Notes: generated by a model not told the origin, from the sequence alone. 64,000 bases of DNA from an uncultured Muribaculaceae bacterium (GCA_910589425.1 CAJUSZ010000006.1:1-64000), one strand, 5' to 3'. Shown: positions 8,375-18,183, counted from the first letter of the stretch. Made by a program: numbers and translations.

Positions 8375-9868
8375 TCAATTTGGCGCCTCGCCGGCCGACG
8401 GAGCCTTTTTGTCGGACCGTATCAGGCGCAGCAGCCCTGCTGATCCGATTGTTATGCTGATTGCAAGTATAAGCCCCATAAGTGTGTAAGACAGCCATTC
8501 CGTGGCGATGAACGAGCATCCGAATGCGCTCGCACCGCATGCCACGGCGAAGAACATGCATCTCAGGGAGCGGCCCGAATAGCGGAATCCGTAGCGACGG
8601 CGGTTGACTATATAGTATATCAGCAGGCATAAGGCGCAATCCGCAAGGACGGCCGCACCTAATCCGGTCAGTCCGAAGATGTGGAACAATACGAGGCTGA
8701 AGCCGAGGGTCAGAGCGTTGCCGGCGATCCCTTCAAGCCAGAAAAAGAGTTTTCTGTCGTCTTTTGCGAAAGCGATGCTGCCGAGGGGAAACATGAGTGC
8801 CCGGAAAAGGATGCCGAACCCCATCCATCTCATCAGCGGCGTTACCGAAAGGAAAGACTCGGTGAGCAGAATCCGTATTATCAGAGGGGAGGAGACAATC
8901 AGAAGCACGATGAGCGGAGTGGCGAGCAGCGAAGCGATCTCGGTCTGCCGGTTTGCTATGTCGCGCACGGCGCGATTGTCAGACGCGGCTGCGGAAAGAC
9001 GCGGGAAATAATCGAGGGACATGGCCGCGAACACCATGCCGACATATTGGTTGGTCAGTGAATTCGCTGCCTGATAGAGACCGACCGTGTCTACTGATCC
9101 GTTGGCTCGGATAAATGTGGCTATGAGCCAATTGACCAATGATCCGATCAGGGTGGTGGACATGAGCAGCAGACCAAGTGCTATGAGTTTCCTGACAAGA
9201 GGACGGTGTTCGTTCCAAGCAAATCTGGCTCCCGGACAATCTTTTGTCTCGGATCTGACTGAATGCAGATAGAAAATGAATGTGGAGAGGGAAAGAATGA
9301 TCATTGCCGGCACTATGCCGCTGACACCGAAAAGCCAATAGAGCGGTATTCCGAACAGTAGCCCGGCGGATGCCCCGACAAGCGAAGCGAGCGACAGGCG
9401 CTTTACAGCGTGTAGACCCTGAAGTAGCGAAAGCTCTCCGGCACCGGCCACTGCGAAAAATATCATCAGGGAAAGAAGGGCAAACCATCCGGTATAGGAC
9501 TCGTCGCCGAAAGTTGCTCTGCTGAGAAAACGGCTCAGGACCAGACACGCTATGGCGCCGAGAAACGCTGTGGTGTAAATCAGTCTGCGCCCCACACCCA
9601 ATGCCGTGGAAAGCGATCCGGGGTTGTCGCGGCTTGCCGCCACTTCCTTGACTATGGCGAGATTCAGCCCGAGTGAGGAGAATTGCTGGATTGTGGTGGC
9701 TGTAGTTGTGAACAATGCCGAGACTCCCATTCCTGCAGGGCCGAGGAACATAGCCACAAATTTTCCCCGGATAAGATTGATCAGTATCTGGAAAACCTGT
9801 ACTCCTCCGAAAGCTGAGATCCCTTTGAGGATGCTCCGGTAGCTGTTCTCATTTTTTGATTTTGTCAT
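8375..9868 (-). CDS. O-antigen/oligosaccharide flippase (Wzx-like)
   Basis: This 497-residue polytopic membrane protein of the MATE/MOP superfamily has about 12-14 hydrophobic segments. Its opening segment has SAFGGVQVFQILINLIRGKF and then FLGPAGMGV, which is typical of O-antigen translocases that flip undecaprenyl-linked sugars. The start overlaps the end of the upstream glycosyltransferase by 20 bases, so the two are coupled. It follows the T9SS operon on the same strand. T9SS cargo is often anchored to A-type LPS, so a shared surface role is conceivable but inferred only from position. Confidence 0.8.
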   Translation of the reverse strand: MTKSKNENSYRSILKGISAFGGVQVFQILINLIRGKFVAMFLGPAGMGVSALFTTTATTIQQFSSLGLNLAIVKEVAASRDNPGSLSTALGVGRRLIYTTAFLGAIACLVLSRFLSRATFGDESYTGWFALLSLMIFFAVAGAGELSLLQGLHAVKRLSLASLVGASAGLLFGIPLYWLFGVSGIVPAMIILSLSTFIFYLHSVRSETKDCPGARFAWNEHRPLVRKLIALGLLLMSTTLIGSLVNWLIATFIRANGSVDTVGLYQAANSLTNQYVGMVFAAMSLDYFPRLSAAASDNRAVRDIANRQTEIASLLATPLIVLLIVSSPLIIRILLTESFLSVTPLMRWMGFGILFRALMFPLGSIAFAKDDRKLFFWLEGIAGNALTLGFSLVLFHIFGLTGLGAAVLADCALCLLIYYIVNRRRYGFRYSGRSLRCMFFAVACGASAFGCSFIATEWLSYTLMGLILAISITIGSAGLLRLIRSDKKAPSAGEAPN

Positions 9869-10832
9869 GCAGGGTTATGATCGATAGCATTGTTTTCAAT
9901 CCAAAGAAAGAAGCAAACTTGAGTGTCCCGGAGGGGATGAGGGCGCGGGATTGCCTGAACAAAGGGGATCTGTAGGCTTCGGAGACAAGCTTCATGGCAG
10001 TTACACGCTCGTATTCCGGAAGCTTCCGGGTCATTTTCAGTCCGTCGGCCACCCCGTTGAAATATTGTCTTGCGGCAAGCCGCATTTCCGGAGAGTCTGT
10101 GCCGAAATCTGCGGCGGTCATCTGCACAAGTTCCCGGTTTGAGTTAAGAAATCCTAACTGGCGCAGTGTAACTGACCGGGTGATCGAATCCGGATGGAGA
10201 TGATAGATATATGCGGTGCCGGCAAACGCTGTTGTTCTCGATTTGAGGAGAATGCGGCGCGATGTTATTTCGTCGGCATTGAAGCTGTTTGGTTCGTCGG
10301 CATCCATGTATGCCTCTCGGTAAAGTTCAGCGGAGAACGCGCCTAAAAGTGGTATTCTCCAGCCGTCGAGAGTGTGGATGAACAGTCGGCGTCCTGGTCC
10401 GACGTAGCCCGATAGCGTCTCGTCGGGCAGGGATCTTACGGGCGTGCCATTTTCCATGAAACACACATGCGCGAGTACAACGTCGGCGTTTGTCCTTTCT
10501 ATCCGTTCCGATAAGGAACGTAGATAGCCGGACGGGATCTCATCGTCGGAGTCAAGCTCCACGATATATTTTCCGCGGGCTTGCATCACGGCCAACCGTC
10601 TGGGCACGCAGGCGCTTCCGCTGTTGGAGGGAGTGCGTATGATCCTGATACGGGGATCGACCGACGCCATCTCCCTGATTATCTCAGGGGTGGCGTCGGT
10701 CGAGCAGTCGTCGGATATGATCAGTTCCCAGTCGCCGTATGTCTGGCTCGCCAGACTATCCACCGCGCGGCGTATGGTGGCTTCTGCGTTGAAAGCCGGC
10801 ATAACGACCGAGAAGAAAGGCTGTCGCGCCAT
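9849..10832 (-). CDS. glycosyltransferase family 2
   Basis: The 327-residue protein has a GT-A fold. Its nucleotide-sugar binding start is FFSVVMPAFNAEATIRRAVDSL, followed by SDDCSTDATPEI and the metal-binding DxD-type motif ELDSDDE at about residue 93. No membrane helix is evident, so it is likely a peripheral cytoplasmic enzyme that adds a sugar to a lipid-linked glycan. It is coupled to the Wzx-like flippase downstream and starts 65 bases after gldN, so it may be read through from the T9SS operon. Donor and acceptor are unknown. Confidence 0.85.
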   Translation of the reverse strand: MARQPFFSVVMPAFNAEATIRRAVDSLASQTYGDWELIISDDCSTDATPEIIREMASVDPRIRIIRTPSNSGSACVPRRLAVMQARGKYIVELDSDDEIPSGYLRSLSERIERTNADVVLAHVCFMENGTPVRSLPDETLSGYVGPGRRLFIHTLDGWRIPLLGAFSAELYREAYMDADEPNSFNADEITSRRILLKSRTTAFAGTAYIYHLHPDSITRSVTLRQLGFLNSNRELVQMTAADFGTDSPEMRLAARQYFNGVADGLKMTRKLPEYERVTAMKLVSEAYRSPLFRQSRALIPSGTLKFASFFGLKTMLSIITLHDKIKK

Positions 10833-10897
10833 AGCTTTTGTTTCAGACTGGATATTCTGTTATTGTAGATCGGGAACCGGGATGGTATCTCCCAGGG

Positions 10898-12040
10898 TCA
10901 GCGCTTGCGGCGTCTCACCGATTTGGATGCATTGCTGTTGCCCTGGTTTGATTTCGGTGCCGGAGCTTTTTTCACCTTGGGTTGTGAACGCTTCTTGGTG
11001 GCGCGGGACGAGCGTCTCGACTTGGTGGTTTTCACCGGAGCTGACACTTCGTTTTCCGAAGCCACGGTGCGGTCGGGAATGGAGTCGCCCGAGGCGAGTT
11101 TGGCAGCCTGTTCCGCCTCTTTCTCTTTCTGGGCAAGATATTCCTCACGGGTCGGCACCCAAAGATCCTTTCCGAATGTGCGCAGCCGGTTGTCGATGCT
11201 GTCCTGTGCCCGTTTCAGCATATCCTCGTCGGGATACATCTGCACCATCGACAGATTGCGCAGGTTTCTTGTCTTGTAGATGTCGCCGTCATACATCCCG
11301 AGATTGAAATAATCGTCAAGACTGTAGCGGGCAAGGTTGTTGTCATCGTTGAGAAACACATACTGCTGCGAAAGCCAGGGGCGGAGGGCGTCGAACTTGA
11401 CCCAGAACATCGGGAACGGGGTCTCGCCGCCGAATTCTCCGGTGCGGGTCAGAACCGGGCATATCGCCTCGACACGCGTTTTCATGCGGTTCGAGCGTTT
11501 GTCGAACTCCCATTTCTCGATGATATAGTATTTCTGCACCTGTCCCGAAGGGATGTCGGCTTCCTCGATGGTGAACTTCGGATTCTTCTCGGTCGATCCT
11601 TTTGCCTTCTGGTAGTATATGTCGAACCGGTCGAGCATATCGGCCACATTGATCTTGTATTGGTCAGTGAAGACCTCGCGGCCGTCGAGATATTCGTATG
11701 CCGGGAGTTTGCCGTCCACCACCTGGCGCAGAATCAGGCGGAATAGGTTCTCCTGTCCGTCGATCACATCCTCAGGATAATACAGCGGGGTGTTGGCGGC
11801 CTTCGAGAGATCTATCTGGCGGTAGATCTGACGCATATATTCGAGGTCGGCATCGTGGGCCGGCTTCGCTTCGTAGAATCCTTGCATCCGGTCTGTGATG
11901 ACAGCCCCGGCGGATTGGTTCTTTTTCTTGTCGCGTTCGCTGCGCCGGCGTACGCCGCCTGCGTTCTCCACCTGGGCTATCGCGGCGAGGCCGATCGCCA
12001 TCAGGCAGCAGACAGGCAATATTCTGCGGTATATCTTCAT
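10898..12040 (-). CDS. gldN: type IX secretion system protein GldN/PorN
   Basis: GldN (PorN) is the periplasmic partner that joins the GldK lipoprotein in the ring-shaped T9SS assembly under the outer membrane. The 380-residue protein has a Sec signal peptide (cleavage near AIAQ, residue 23) and the GldN core (about 50-285), including RLILRQVVDGKLPAYEYLDG. Beyond that lies an unusual tail of roughly 60 residues (about 320-380) that is rich in Lys, Arg, Ser and Pro and ends in VRRRKR. The gene is last of gldK-L-M-N. Confidence 0.92.
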   Translation of the reverse strand: MKIYRRILPVCCLMAIGLAAIAQVENAGGVRRRSERDKKKNQSAGAVITDRMQGFYEAKPAHDADLEYMRQIYRQIDLSKAANTPLYYPEDVIDGQENLFRLILRQVVDGKLPAYEYLDGREVFTDQYKINVADMLDRFDIYYQKAKGSTEKNPKFTIEEADIPSGQVQKYYIIEKWEFDKRSNRMKTRVEAICPVLTRTGEFGGETPFPMFWVKFDALRPWLSQQYVFLNDDNNLARYSLDDYFNLGMYDGDIYKTRNLRNLSMVQMYPDEDMLKRAQDSIDNRLRTFGKDLWVPTREEYLAQKEKEAEQAAKLASGDSIPDRTVASENEVSAPVKTTKSRRSSRATKKRSQPKVKKAPAPKSNQGNSNASKSVRRRKR

Positions 12041-12092
12041 TGCTATCTTTAAGAGCTTTTTGTTTTTGTAAGTCGCGGTCTCGTCAAAGGAA

Positions 12093-13667
12093 TCAGTTGA
12101 GTCCTACTTCCATCGGCGATATGTCGCGTGTGATCCCGTCGGGACCTTTGGCTTTTATCTGGGATATGAAGAAGCTTTTCCCAGGCTTAAGCCGTTTGAA
12201 CTGTTCTTTCTGTCTGGGCGAGAAGTGCGCTCCAGATGAGACTTCCGGTATGGCGTTGCCCATGCTGTCGAAGAAATATGTCGAGAAGCTCACCACGGTG
12301 TAGGTTACGTTGAGCAAATCGTCGTCGATGGCTGCCCCGAGGCCGTCGGCTGCCATGAGGGCTGCCTTTGATATGCGCCGTGGAGTCCCTTTGTAGTGGG
12401 TGATATTGCCCGAACCGTCCTTCACGGCGAGGTATGGCGATGGATCCGGAAGTTTACGGACACGGAATGTCATCGATCCTACCTGCTGGGTGCGCCCTTC
12501 AAGCTGTGCGCTGACTGAGATCACGGCTTCAGAGCCTACTTTGCCGGGATGGGCAACCCATACGTCTCCGTTGCGGGTCAGGGTGCCATTGGTCATTGTT
12601 GCCTGGATGGCATTCATGGGCACTCCCGGCACCGATATGCTTATCGGATTGTTGATGCCGGCATAAAGCACGTTCATCATCGTGGCAGATATTGTGGCCA
12701 TAGGTTCGATCACGGTGTAGGACGATTTGAAAGGACGCTTGTCGATGGAGCCGTCGCCTCTCATCACCTCGATGTAGCCCGAGAAATCGTGAGTTCCTAT
12801 GGATCCGGGCACGAATTCATACAGTCCGTTGGGATTGCTCAGGCGGGAACCGTTGACATAGATTGTCGGTCTCTGTGTCGTGTCGATCGCGGCCAGCACA
12901 ATATTGGCTGAATACTTGCCGCCTCGTATGATCATGTTGGAATTGGGGATGACATACGCGTTCAGCTGGTTGACGCGCACATCTCCTATATCCACGCTCG
13001 TGATCAGATGGGTCATGGCCTCGTTCTCTGCCTGGCGGATGTCGTTCTGGAGTTTGGTCAGAAGCGTGATTGCCGCGATGGCCGGCATGTTGTCGAACAT
13101 CTTGGTCTCCCAGTTGAACGGTCCCACTGTCCCGGCCGGAGCCTTGACGGATGTCGACAGGGATTCGGTTATGACTTTCCGCTTTTCCGGGTCGGAGATC
13201 TGGGACGCGATGAATTCACGGTAGGCGTCTACCTGACCGCGCAGCTTTTTCCCCTTTCCTGATGCCGGATTGAGCATCACGACCGATGCTGCCTCAAGAT
13301 CGTCTTGATTTACGAGCTTAAGCGGGTTTGCCTCCGGTCCGTCGGCCTGACGGGCTATGTCGAGTTTCAGTCCCTCGATCGCAGCTACCAGCTTGGCTGA
13401 GTTTTCATGCACAGCCACACCTTTCTTGAACCAGGGCCCGACCTTGGCGGGGTTCTGCTCGTTGAGTTCGGTGAGATATTTGAACTGCACCTCGTTTTTG
13501 GAAGTCATGTTGGCGTTGGTCCTGTGGAGTCCTTCCTGAACCTGACTGAATCCGTTGAGGACGTCGGAAGAGACGTTGAGTGCCAGCATGGCTGTCAAGA
13601 CGATATACATGAGGTTGATCATCCTTTGTCGGGGCGACATCCTCGCTACGTTGTTTCCTCCTGCCAT
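12093..13667 (-). CDS. gldM: type IX secretion system motor protein GldM/PorM
   Basis: GldM pairs with GldL to form the proton-driven inner-membrane motor of the T9SS. The 524-residue protein starts with a single membrane helix (about residues 15-37, within SPRQRMINLMYIVLTAMLAL, a GldM hallmark). It continues with a long periplasmic part: a helical first domain (about 40-215) and then beta-rich domains to the C-terminus that reach toward GldK/N. Length matches the family. It lies 52 bases from gldN and 67 from gldL on the same strand. Confidence 0.95.
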   Translation of the reverse strand: MAGGNNVARMSPRQRMINLMYIVLTAMLALNVSSDVLNGFSQVQEGLHRTNANMTSKNEVQFKYLTELNEQNPAKVGPWFKKGVAVHENSAKLVAAIEGLKLDIARQADGPEANPLKLVNQDDLEAASVVMLNPASGKGKKLRGQVDAYREFIASQISDPEKRKVITESLSTSVKAPAGTVGPFNWETKMFDNMPAIAAITLLTKLQNDIRQAENEAMTHLITSVDIGDVRVNQLNAYVIPNSNMIIRGGKYSANIVLAAIDTTQRPTIYVNGSRLSNPNGLYEFVPGSIGTHDFSGYIEVMRGDGSIDKRPFKSSYTVIEPMATISATMMNVLYAGINNPISISVPGVPMNAIQATMTNGTLTRNGDVWVAHPGKVGSEAVISVSAQLEGRTQQVGSMTFRVRKLPDPSPYLAVKDGSGNITHYKGTPRRISKAALMAADGLGAAIDDDLLNVTYTVVSFSTYFFDSMGNAIPEVSSGAHFSPRQKEQFKRLKPGKSFFISQIKAKGPDGITRDISPMEVGLN

Positions 13668-13734
13668 ATTCGGGTGTTAACTATATATTCTTTTTCGGTT
13701 AAGATTTGGAGAGATTATGGGGTGTGGAGCCGTC

Positions 13735-14721
13735 TCAGACGTTCTCTTCGTTTCTGCCGGCAAATGGATTGCCGGCGGTGTCGGATGCGGCACCCGGATT
13801 GCCTCCCATCATGGGATTATACATGTTGATGGTCATGGCTGTGATCATCTTTTCATAGACCTGGTTGAGCTGCTTCATGTAGCGGGCCATCTTTTCGGTC
13901 TCCTCGCAATAGCGTGAGCTTTCGCGTGCGGATTTCTCATACATGTCGCGAATGTCCTTGAGTCCGCGGTTCACACGGTCGATGGAGTCAAGCTGGGAGC
14001 TCACTCCTTTGAGCTGGATCTCGTAGATAGTGTTCAGGCCGCTGATGTTGCGGTTCAGATCCTCCATCTTGTCGACGTAGCCTGTGGAGCTGCCGTTGAT
14101 GCGCTCCGAGTTGTCGGTGATGGCTTTGTACGATCCGAGAAGGACTCCGCTGACTTCGTTGAGCTGGCGGGTGGTCTCCTGAAGTCTGGTCATCTGGTCG
14201 GCTATGCCGGCCATCTGGGCGAGATACTGCTGTGTGGCGTCGGTCAGCTCGGCCATCTGGGAAAGCTGCTCGCTGGCCGCGCTCATTTTCCGGATGCTCT
14301 CGCGCAGTGATTCAGTGTCTTCCTCGCTAAGGGATATCCCTGCGGGAATCCCGGCCTGGGTCTGCACGGCGGCACCGTCGGATATATCGCTTCCGGAACC
14401 ATATCCGGTTCCCGCTATTACGCCACCCCCGCCGAAATTCGGTCTGTCTTCAGGATTGTGGCTGTCGAGAGCCGGGAACACCTCTTCCCAGGCATATTCT
14501 TTCTGGGGTCGGTCGAAAGCGGTGAGGATAAACATTGCGATCTCAGTTCCCATGCCGATGCATAGCAGGGTGCTGCCGCCGGGAAGGTGGAGAATCTTGA
14601 AAAGCGCTCCCCATATTACGATGGCTGCGCCGATCGAATATGCGAAATTGAAGAAGCGCTGGCCTTTCTCGCCGTGGAGAAAGCGCTCTATGCCATTGGC
14701 GTATTTCCGGATCTTAACCAT
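13735..14721 (-). CDS. gldL: type IX secretion system motor protein GldL/PorL
   Basis: GldL is the stator-like membrane partner of GldM. The 328-residue protein has two adjacent transmembrane helices (about residues 24-44 and 50-69). Helix 2 carries a glutamate (Glu60, in MGTEIAMF) at the site of the conserved acidic residue needed for proton flow, and FKILHLPG lies between the helices. The rest is cytoplasmic: a variable glycine-rich linker (about 85-115), then a long helical and coiled-coil region (about 120-300). Length is within the family range. Confidence 0.95.
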   Translation of the reverse strand: MVKIRKYANGIERFLHGEKGQRFFNFAYSIGAAIVIWGALFKILHLPGGSTLLCIGMGTEIAMFILTAFDRPQKEYAWEEVFPALDSHNPEDRPNFGGGGVIAGTGYGSGSDISDGAAVQTQAGIPAGISLSEEDTESLRESIRKMSAASEQLSQMAELTDATQQYLAQMAGIADQMTRLQETTRQLNEVSGVLLGSYKAITDNSERINGSSTGYVDKMEDLNRNISGLNTIYEIQLKGVSSQLDSIDRVNRGLKDIRDMYEKSARESSRYCEETEKMARYMKQLNQVYEKMITAMTINMYNPMMGGNPGAASDTAGNPFAGRNEENV

Positions 14722-14757
14722 ATATAAGTCGTCGTTGTTGGTCTGTTTTCGAGGGTC

Positions 14758-16245
14758 TTATTTTTTCTGCTTTTTCTGTGTGCCTTTAGCGAATCCGATC
14801 TGACTGCGCACGTTGCGGAATCCGATATAGCTCCGCTGCTCGTTCTGGTATTCCCATTGCCGGAGGTCGCTTCGGAGATTGCGGGCCGCGTCTTTCCACG
14901 ATCCGCCTCTGACGATCTTGCGTTTCATCTTGTAAGGATCCTCCTTTGCGGCATCGTAGCGGTATTCGGGATTCAGGTCGCTCGTGAGGCGGTCGATGCT
15001 TTCGGTGTAGGCTGTCGACGTCCATTCCGATACGTTTCCTGCCATGTCGTAAAGGCCGAAATCGTTTGGCTTGAATGTGCCGACCGCCGATGTGATCACA
15101 TGTCCGTCGCGCACGAAGTCTCCCTCCAGAGGCTTGAAGTTCGCATAGAAACATCCTCTCTCGTCCATGGGCAGAGTCTCCTCCCAGGGGAATGAGCTTT
15201 CGGAGTTCCCGGCGCGTGCGGCGTATTCCCATTCAGCCTCGGTCGGCAGACGGTAAGGCTCGATGATCACTCCGTCGCGTCCGAGCGAGCGCCTGAGGAA
15301 GTCGGTGCGCCAGTTTGAGAATGCGTTGGCCTGTTCCCAGCTCACTCCGACCACGGGGTAGTCGTTGTAGCCGGCGTGGGAGAAATACAGGCGGGTGTAG
15401 GGTTCGTTATAGGCATTGTCGAAATCGTTGATCCAGGCTGTGGTGTCGGGATATACGTTGACAATATATGTGTTCAGGAAGTCGAAATCGCCGGTCAGCT
15501 GTCTGCTCACTGTCTCGCGGATGATCTCGCCGTCTTCGCTGATGTAGGCTGTGTCTTTGGAGATCACGGGCAAGTCGGTCGGCACCGGCAGGTCGGTGTT
15601 GTAGACCCTGCGCGTCGGATCCAGACGGTTCTTGCGCTGGGCTGCGGCCGTGTGGTTGTAGATCTCGTAGCGGTAGTTGAGCTGGGTGGGGTCAAGCTCG
15701 CGGCGTCCGGTGATGGGGTTTGTGCGGTAGACGCTCTCGATGGCCCGCTGCTCGTCCTCGTTGGCGTTTCTCCAGGGGATGGGCTTGTTCCAGTTCAGAT
15801 AAGGCTTAATGGGATTTCCCTCCTTGTCCTCCTCGATCTTGAACGCTTCGTTGCCTCCGAAAGATGGATCGGCGAGGCGTTCACGGATTATGGAGTCGCG
15901 CACCCAGAATACAAACTGTTTGTATTTTGAATTTGTAACCTCTGTCTCGTCCATCCAGAACGCGTCGATCGAGACGCCGCGCGGATTTGCCTTGACACCC
16001 CATGTGGAGTCGTCCTGCGCGGGACCCATCTTGTATGCGCCGCGGTCTACGAGAACCATTCCGAACGGAGTCGGCTCACCCCATGCGCTTCCGCCGACAC
16101 CGGTTACCTCTCCTCCCGAGGCGCTGTTGCGCGAGGCCATGCAGGATGCGAGCATCAGCAATGCGCAGGCCGCGGAAGCGATGGCGGGGAGTGCCCGCAA
16201 CGGACGTGAGGCTATAGATTGCAACTTATTTATTTTCATTGTCAT
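14758..16245 (-). CDS. gldK: type IX secretion system lipoprotein GldK/PorK
   Basis: GldK is an outer-membrane lipoprotein with a formylglycine-generating-enzyme/sulfatase-modifying-factor fold; it forms the periplasmic T9SS ring with GldN. The 495-residue protein has a signal with lipobox LASC (about residue 35). Typical FGE-fold motifs follow: FWMDETEVTNSKYKQF (about 93-108), RLPTEAEWEYAARAG, and near the C-terminus MAGNVSEW and VRGGSWKD. The copper-binding cysteines of catalytic FGEs are not expected in GldK. It follows porP by 67 bases. Confidence 0.93.
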   Translation of the reverse strand: MTMKINKLQSIASRPLRALPAIASAACALLMLASCMASRNSASGGEVTGVGGSAWGEPTPFGMVLVDRGAYKMGPAQDDSTWGVKANPRGVSIDAFWMDETEVTNSKYKQFVFWVRDSIIRERLADPSFGGNEAFKIEEDKEGNPIKPYLNWNKPIPWRNANEDEQRAIESVYRTNPITGRRELDPTQLNYRYEIYNHTAAAQRKNRLDPTRRVYNTDLPVPTDLPVISKDTAYISEDGEIIRETVSRQLTGDFDFLNTYIVNVYPDTTAWINDFDNAYNEPYTRLYFSHAGYNDYPVVGVSWEQANAFSNWRTDFLRRSLGRDGVIIEPYRLPTEAEWEYAARAGNSESSFPWEETLPMDERGCFYANFKPLEGDFVRDGHVITSAVGTFKPNDFGLYDMAGNVSEWTSTAYTESIDRLTSDLNPEYRYDAAKEDPYKMKRKIVRGGSWKDAARNLRSDLRQWEYQNEQRSYIGFRNVRSQIGFAKGTQKKQKK

Positions 16246-16312
16246 AGTCTGTTTATGTTGGCTCGTTGGGAGTTTTTTTGTCTGTGCTGTGAGATTGATG
16301 GGTGGCTTAGGC

Positions 16313-17332
16313 TTACATCAGTCTGATTGATTTATGTTTGTTACGGTTCTTTCCCGAAAAATCGAGTTTGAGCTGGTAGCCGGCCACGATCTCATGGCTT
16401 CCGGAGCTTACTTTGCCGATTGCCGACAGAGGATATTCGTAGGCATACCCGAGGAAAAATCCTTTGAATTCCACCCCGACCTGAGCGCTGATTCCGTCGT
16501 TGTAGCGGTATCCGAGGCCAAACGAGATGAATCTGTTGTAGCGTGCGCGCATGGTTATGTCGGCTGTGGCAGTCTTGAAATCGGTCTTTACAAGAAAGGA
16601 TGGCTGCAATTCAAATAACGAATTTTTAATCTGAATATTGCTTCCTCCGGAGAAATAGACCATTCTGGGGAGTGTGGTTTCATATTCCTGCTCTTCAGAA
16701 GCCTCGCTTCCTTCGATAGACAGTTTGATTGTGGGCTGGAGGATGTGTTTTGCCCCTGCTCCGACCCAGAATAGCCTGTGGGTGTATTCGAGTCCGAGCG
16801 AGAAGTCGAATGTGTTGCCGGCGAGATCCTGTGTGGGGATGGCTTCGTCGGTGCTTTCGTGAAAATCGTCGTTGTCAGGGATCACAACTTTCGATCCTTT
16901 GAATTTCTGGTCGTAATATCCACCTTCGATGCCTATGCTGAGGATTCCTTTGAAGAGGCGCAGCTTGTAGGAGGCCTGTATGTCGAGCGCGAGATTGGAG
17001 AAGAGGCCGAGGGATTCCTGCATCATTCCCACGCCGAGCCCGATGTATTGCTTTTTCCCGAATTTCAGCGGAGAGTCGGCGAGTACGAAGAAGCTCTGCG
17101 GGGCATTTTCGATGCCTACCCATTGCATTCTTGCCGCGCCGCGTATCCGCAGGTAGTCGCTGTTTCCTGTCGCCGCGGGGTTGAATGCCGTGGGGAGCGC
17201 CCAGTATTGTGTCAGCTGTGCGTCGCCCTGCGCTTTCGCCGTGGAGGCTGACAGGAAAAGGATTATTGATGCCGCCGCTATGGTAAGCAGACGGTTTATG
17301 GTGTGCTGGGTATGTTTCCGGAAATATCTCAT
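16313..17332 (-). CDS. porP: PorP/SprF family type IX secretion outer-membrane protein
   Basis: The 339-residue protein has a signal peptide (cleavage near KAQG, about residue 35). The PorP/SprF beta-barrel follows, starting AQLTQYWALPTAFNPAATGN, a segment characteristic of the family, and ending with repeated amphipathic strands. PorP-like barrels link the GldK/N ring to the outer membrane and to cargo. It precedes gldK, which is the usual T9SS operon order. Confidence 0.92.
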   Translation of the reverse strand: MRYFRKHTQHTINRLLTIAAASIILFLSASTAKAQGDAQLTQYWALPTAFNPAATGNSDYLRIRGAARMQWVGIENAPQSFFVLADSPLKFGKKQYIGLGVGMMQESLGLFSNLALDIQASYKLRLFKGILSIGIEGGYYDQKFKGSKVVIPDNDDFHESTDEAIPTQDLAGNTFDFSLGLEYTHRLFWVGAGAKHILQPTIKLSIEGSEASEEQEYETTLPRMVYFSGGSNIQIKNSLFELQPSFLVKTDFKTATADITMRARYNRFISFGLGYRYNDGISAQVGVEFKGFFLGYAYEYPLSAIGKVSSGSHEIVAGYQLKLDFSGKNRNKHKSIRLM

Positions 17333-17406
17333 TCGGATGAAGGGAGGTTCGGATATGGTGGTTTCTGTTTCTGTGTGTTATTCTGCGGTGAGGATTATGA
17401 TGGCCT

Positions 17407-18183
17407 TTACTCAAAATAGAATGTGAGGACAATCATGTTGCTTTTCACTTTTTTCAGTGAGTTGGTCATCTTTATCATCTCGATGTCGTCAGCCAGATCG
17501 GGACGTTTGTGCTGCAGGATGTCGGTCAGCCCGAAACAGAATTTTATCTCCGGATTGAGCTTGAAGAACGGGAGATAGAAGTCGCATCCGAGTCCGACGG
17601 TCAGATAAGTGTCGAATGTGTTGAACCGCAGTGGCTCAACCCTTTTCTTGCTGACGTCGAATGTTCCCATCGCGCCGAGCGTTACGTATGGACGGGTGTT
17701 GCGGAGTCTGTCTCCTGAGATTTTGAGGTCGAGCGGCACGACGACGTAGGCTGATTTGACATCCTGCCGTTGCTTCTCTCCGCTGTTGACATCGATCATC
17801 TCCACGGTTTTGCTTCCGAAGTACATCCCGGGAGTCAGCCGCAGTTCAAAGTATTTGTGAAGACGGAGTGCGCCGAGGACATTGACACAGAATCCAGGCG
17901 AATATCCCGGGACTTCAGCTTTCCACTGCTGTCCGTCGTCTGTGATGTAGTCGTTGTGGGTGAATTTCAGGTCCTGGAGATGCATGCCCACGGAGAACCC
18001 GAGATGCCACCGTTTCAGATCAGCGTAAGGTCTGTTCTCGATTTTCTGCTTGTGTTGCGCTGATGCCGGGATGGAACAAGCGAGCAGGATAACGGTCATG
18101 AGGGCTGTTGCCGTAAGTCTCATGGCTCTTGAGAGACCGGCGCGGCGCAGATCGAGGATGATATGTGAACGTAATCGTTTCAT
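17407..18183 (-). CDS. porT: PorT/SprT family type IX secretion outer-membrane protein
   Basis: PorT is a membrane-associated beta-barrel protein required for T9SS function in oral Bacteroidota. The family signature ENRPYADLKRWHLGFSVGMH appears just after the signal peptide (about residues 49-68), and the rest of the protein alternates polar and aromatic residues as in an eight-strand barrel, ending in LTFYFE. The frame opens at 18183 (258 residues), but ATG at 18123 would give a more normal signal peptide (MRLTATALMTVILLA...SAQ), so the first 20 residues are uncertain. It heads the porT-porP-gldKLMN cluster. Confidence 0.85.
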   Translation of the reverse strand: MKRLRSHIILDLRRAGLSRAMRLTATALMTVILLACSIPASAQHKQKIENRPYADLKRWHLGFSVGMHLQDLKFTHNDYITDDGQQWKAEVPGYSPGFCVNVLGALRLHKYFELRLTPGMYFGSKTVEMIDVNSGEKQRQDVKSAYVVVPLDLKISGDRLRNTRPYVTLGAMGTFDVSKKRVEPLRFNTFDTYLTVGLGCDFYLPFFKLNPEIKFCFGLTDILQHKRPDLADDIEMIKMTNSLKKVKSNMIVLTFYFE

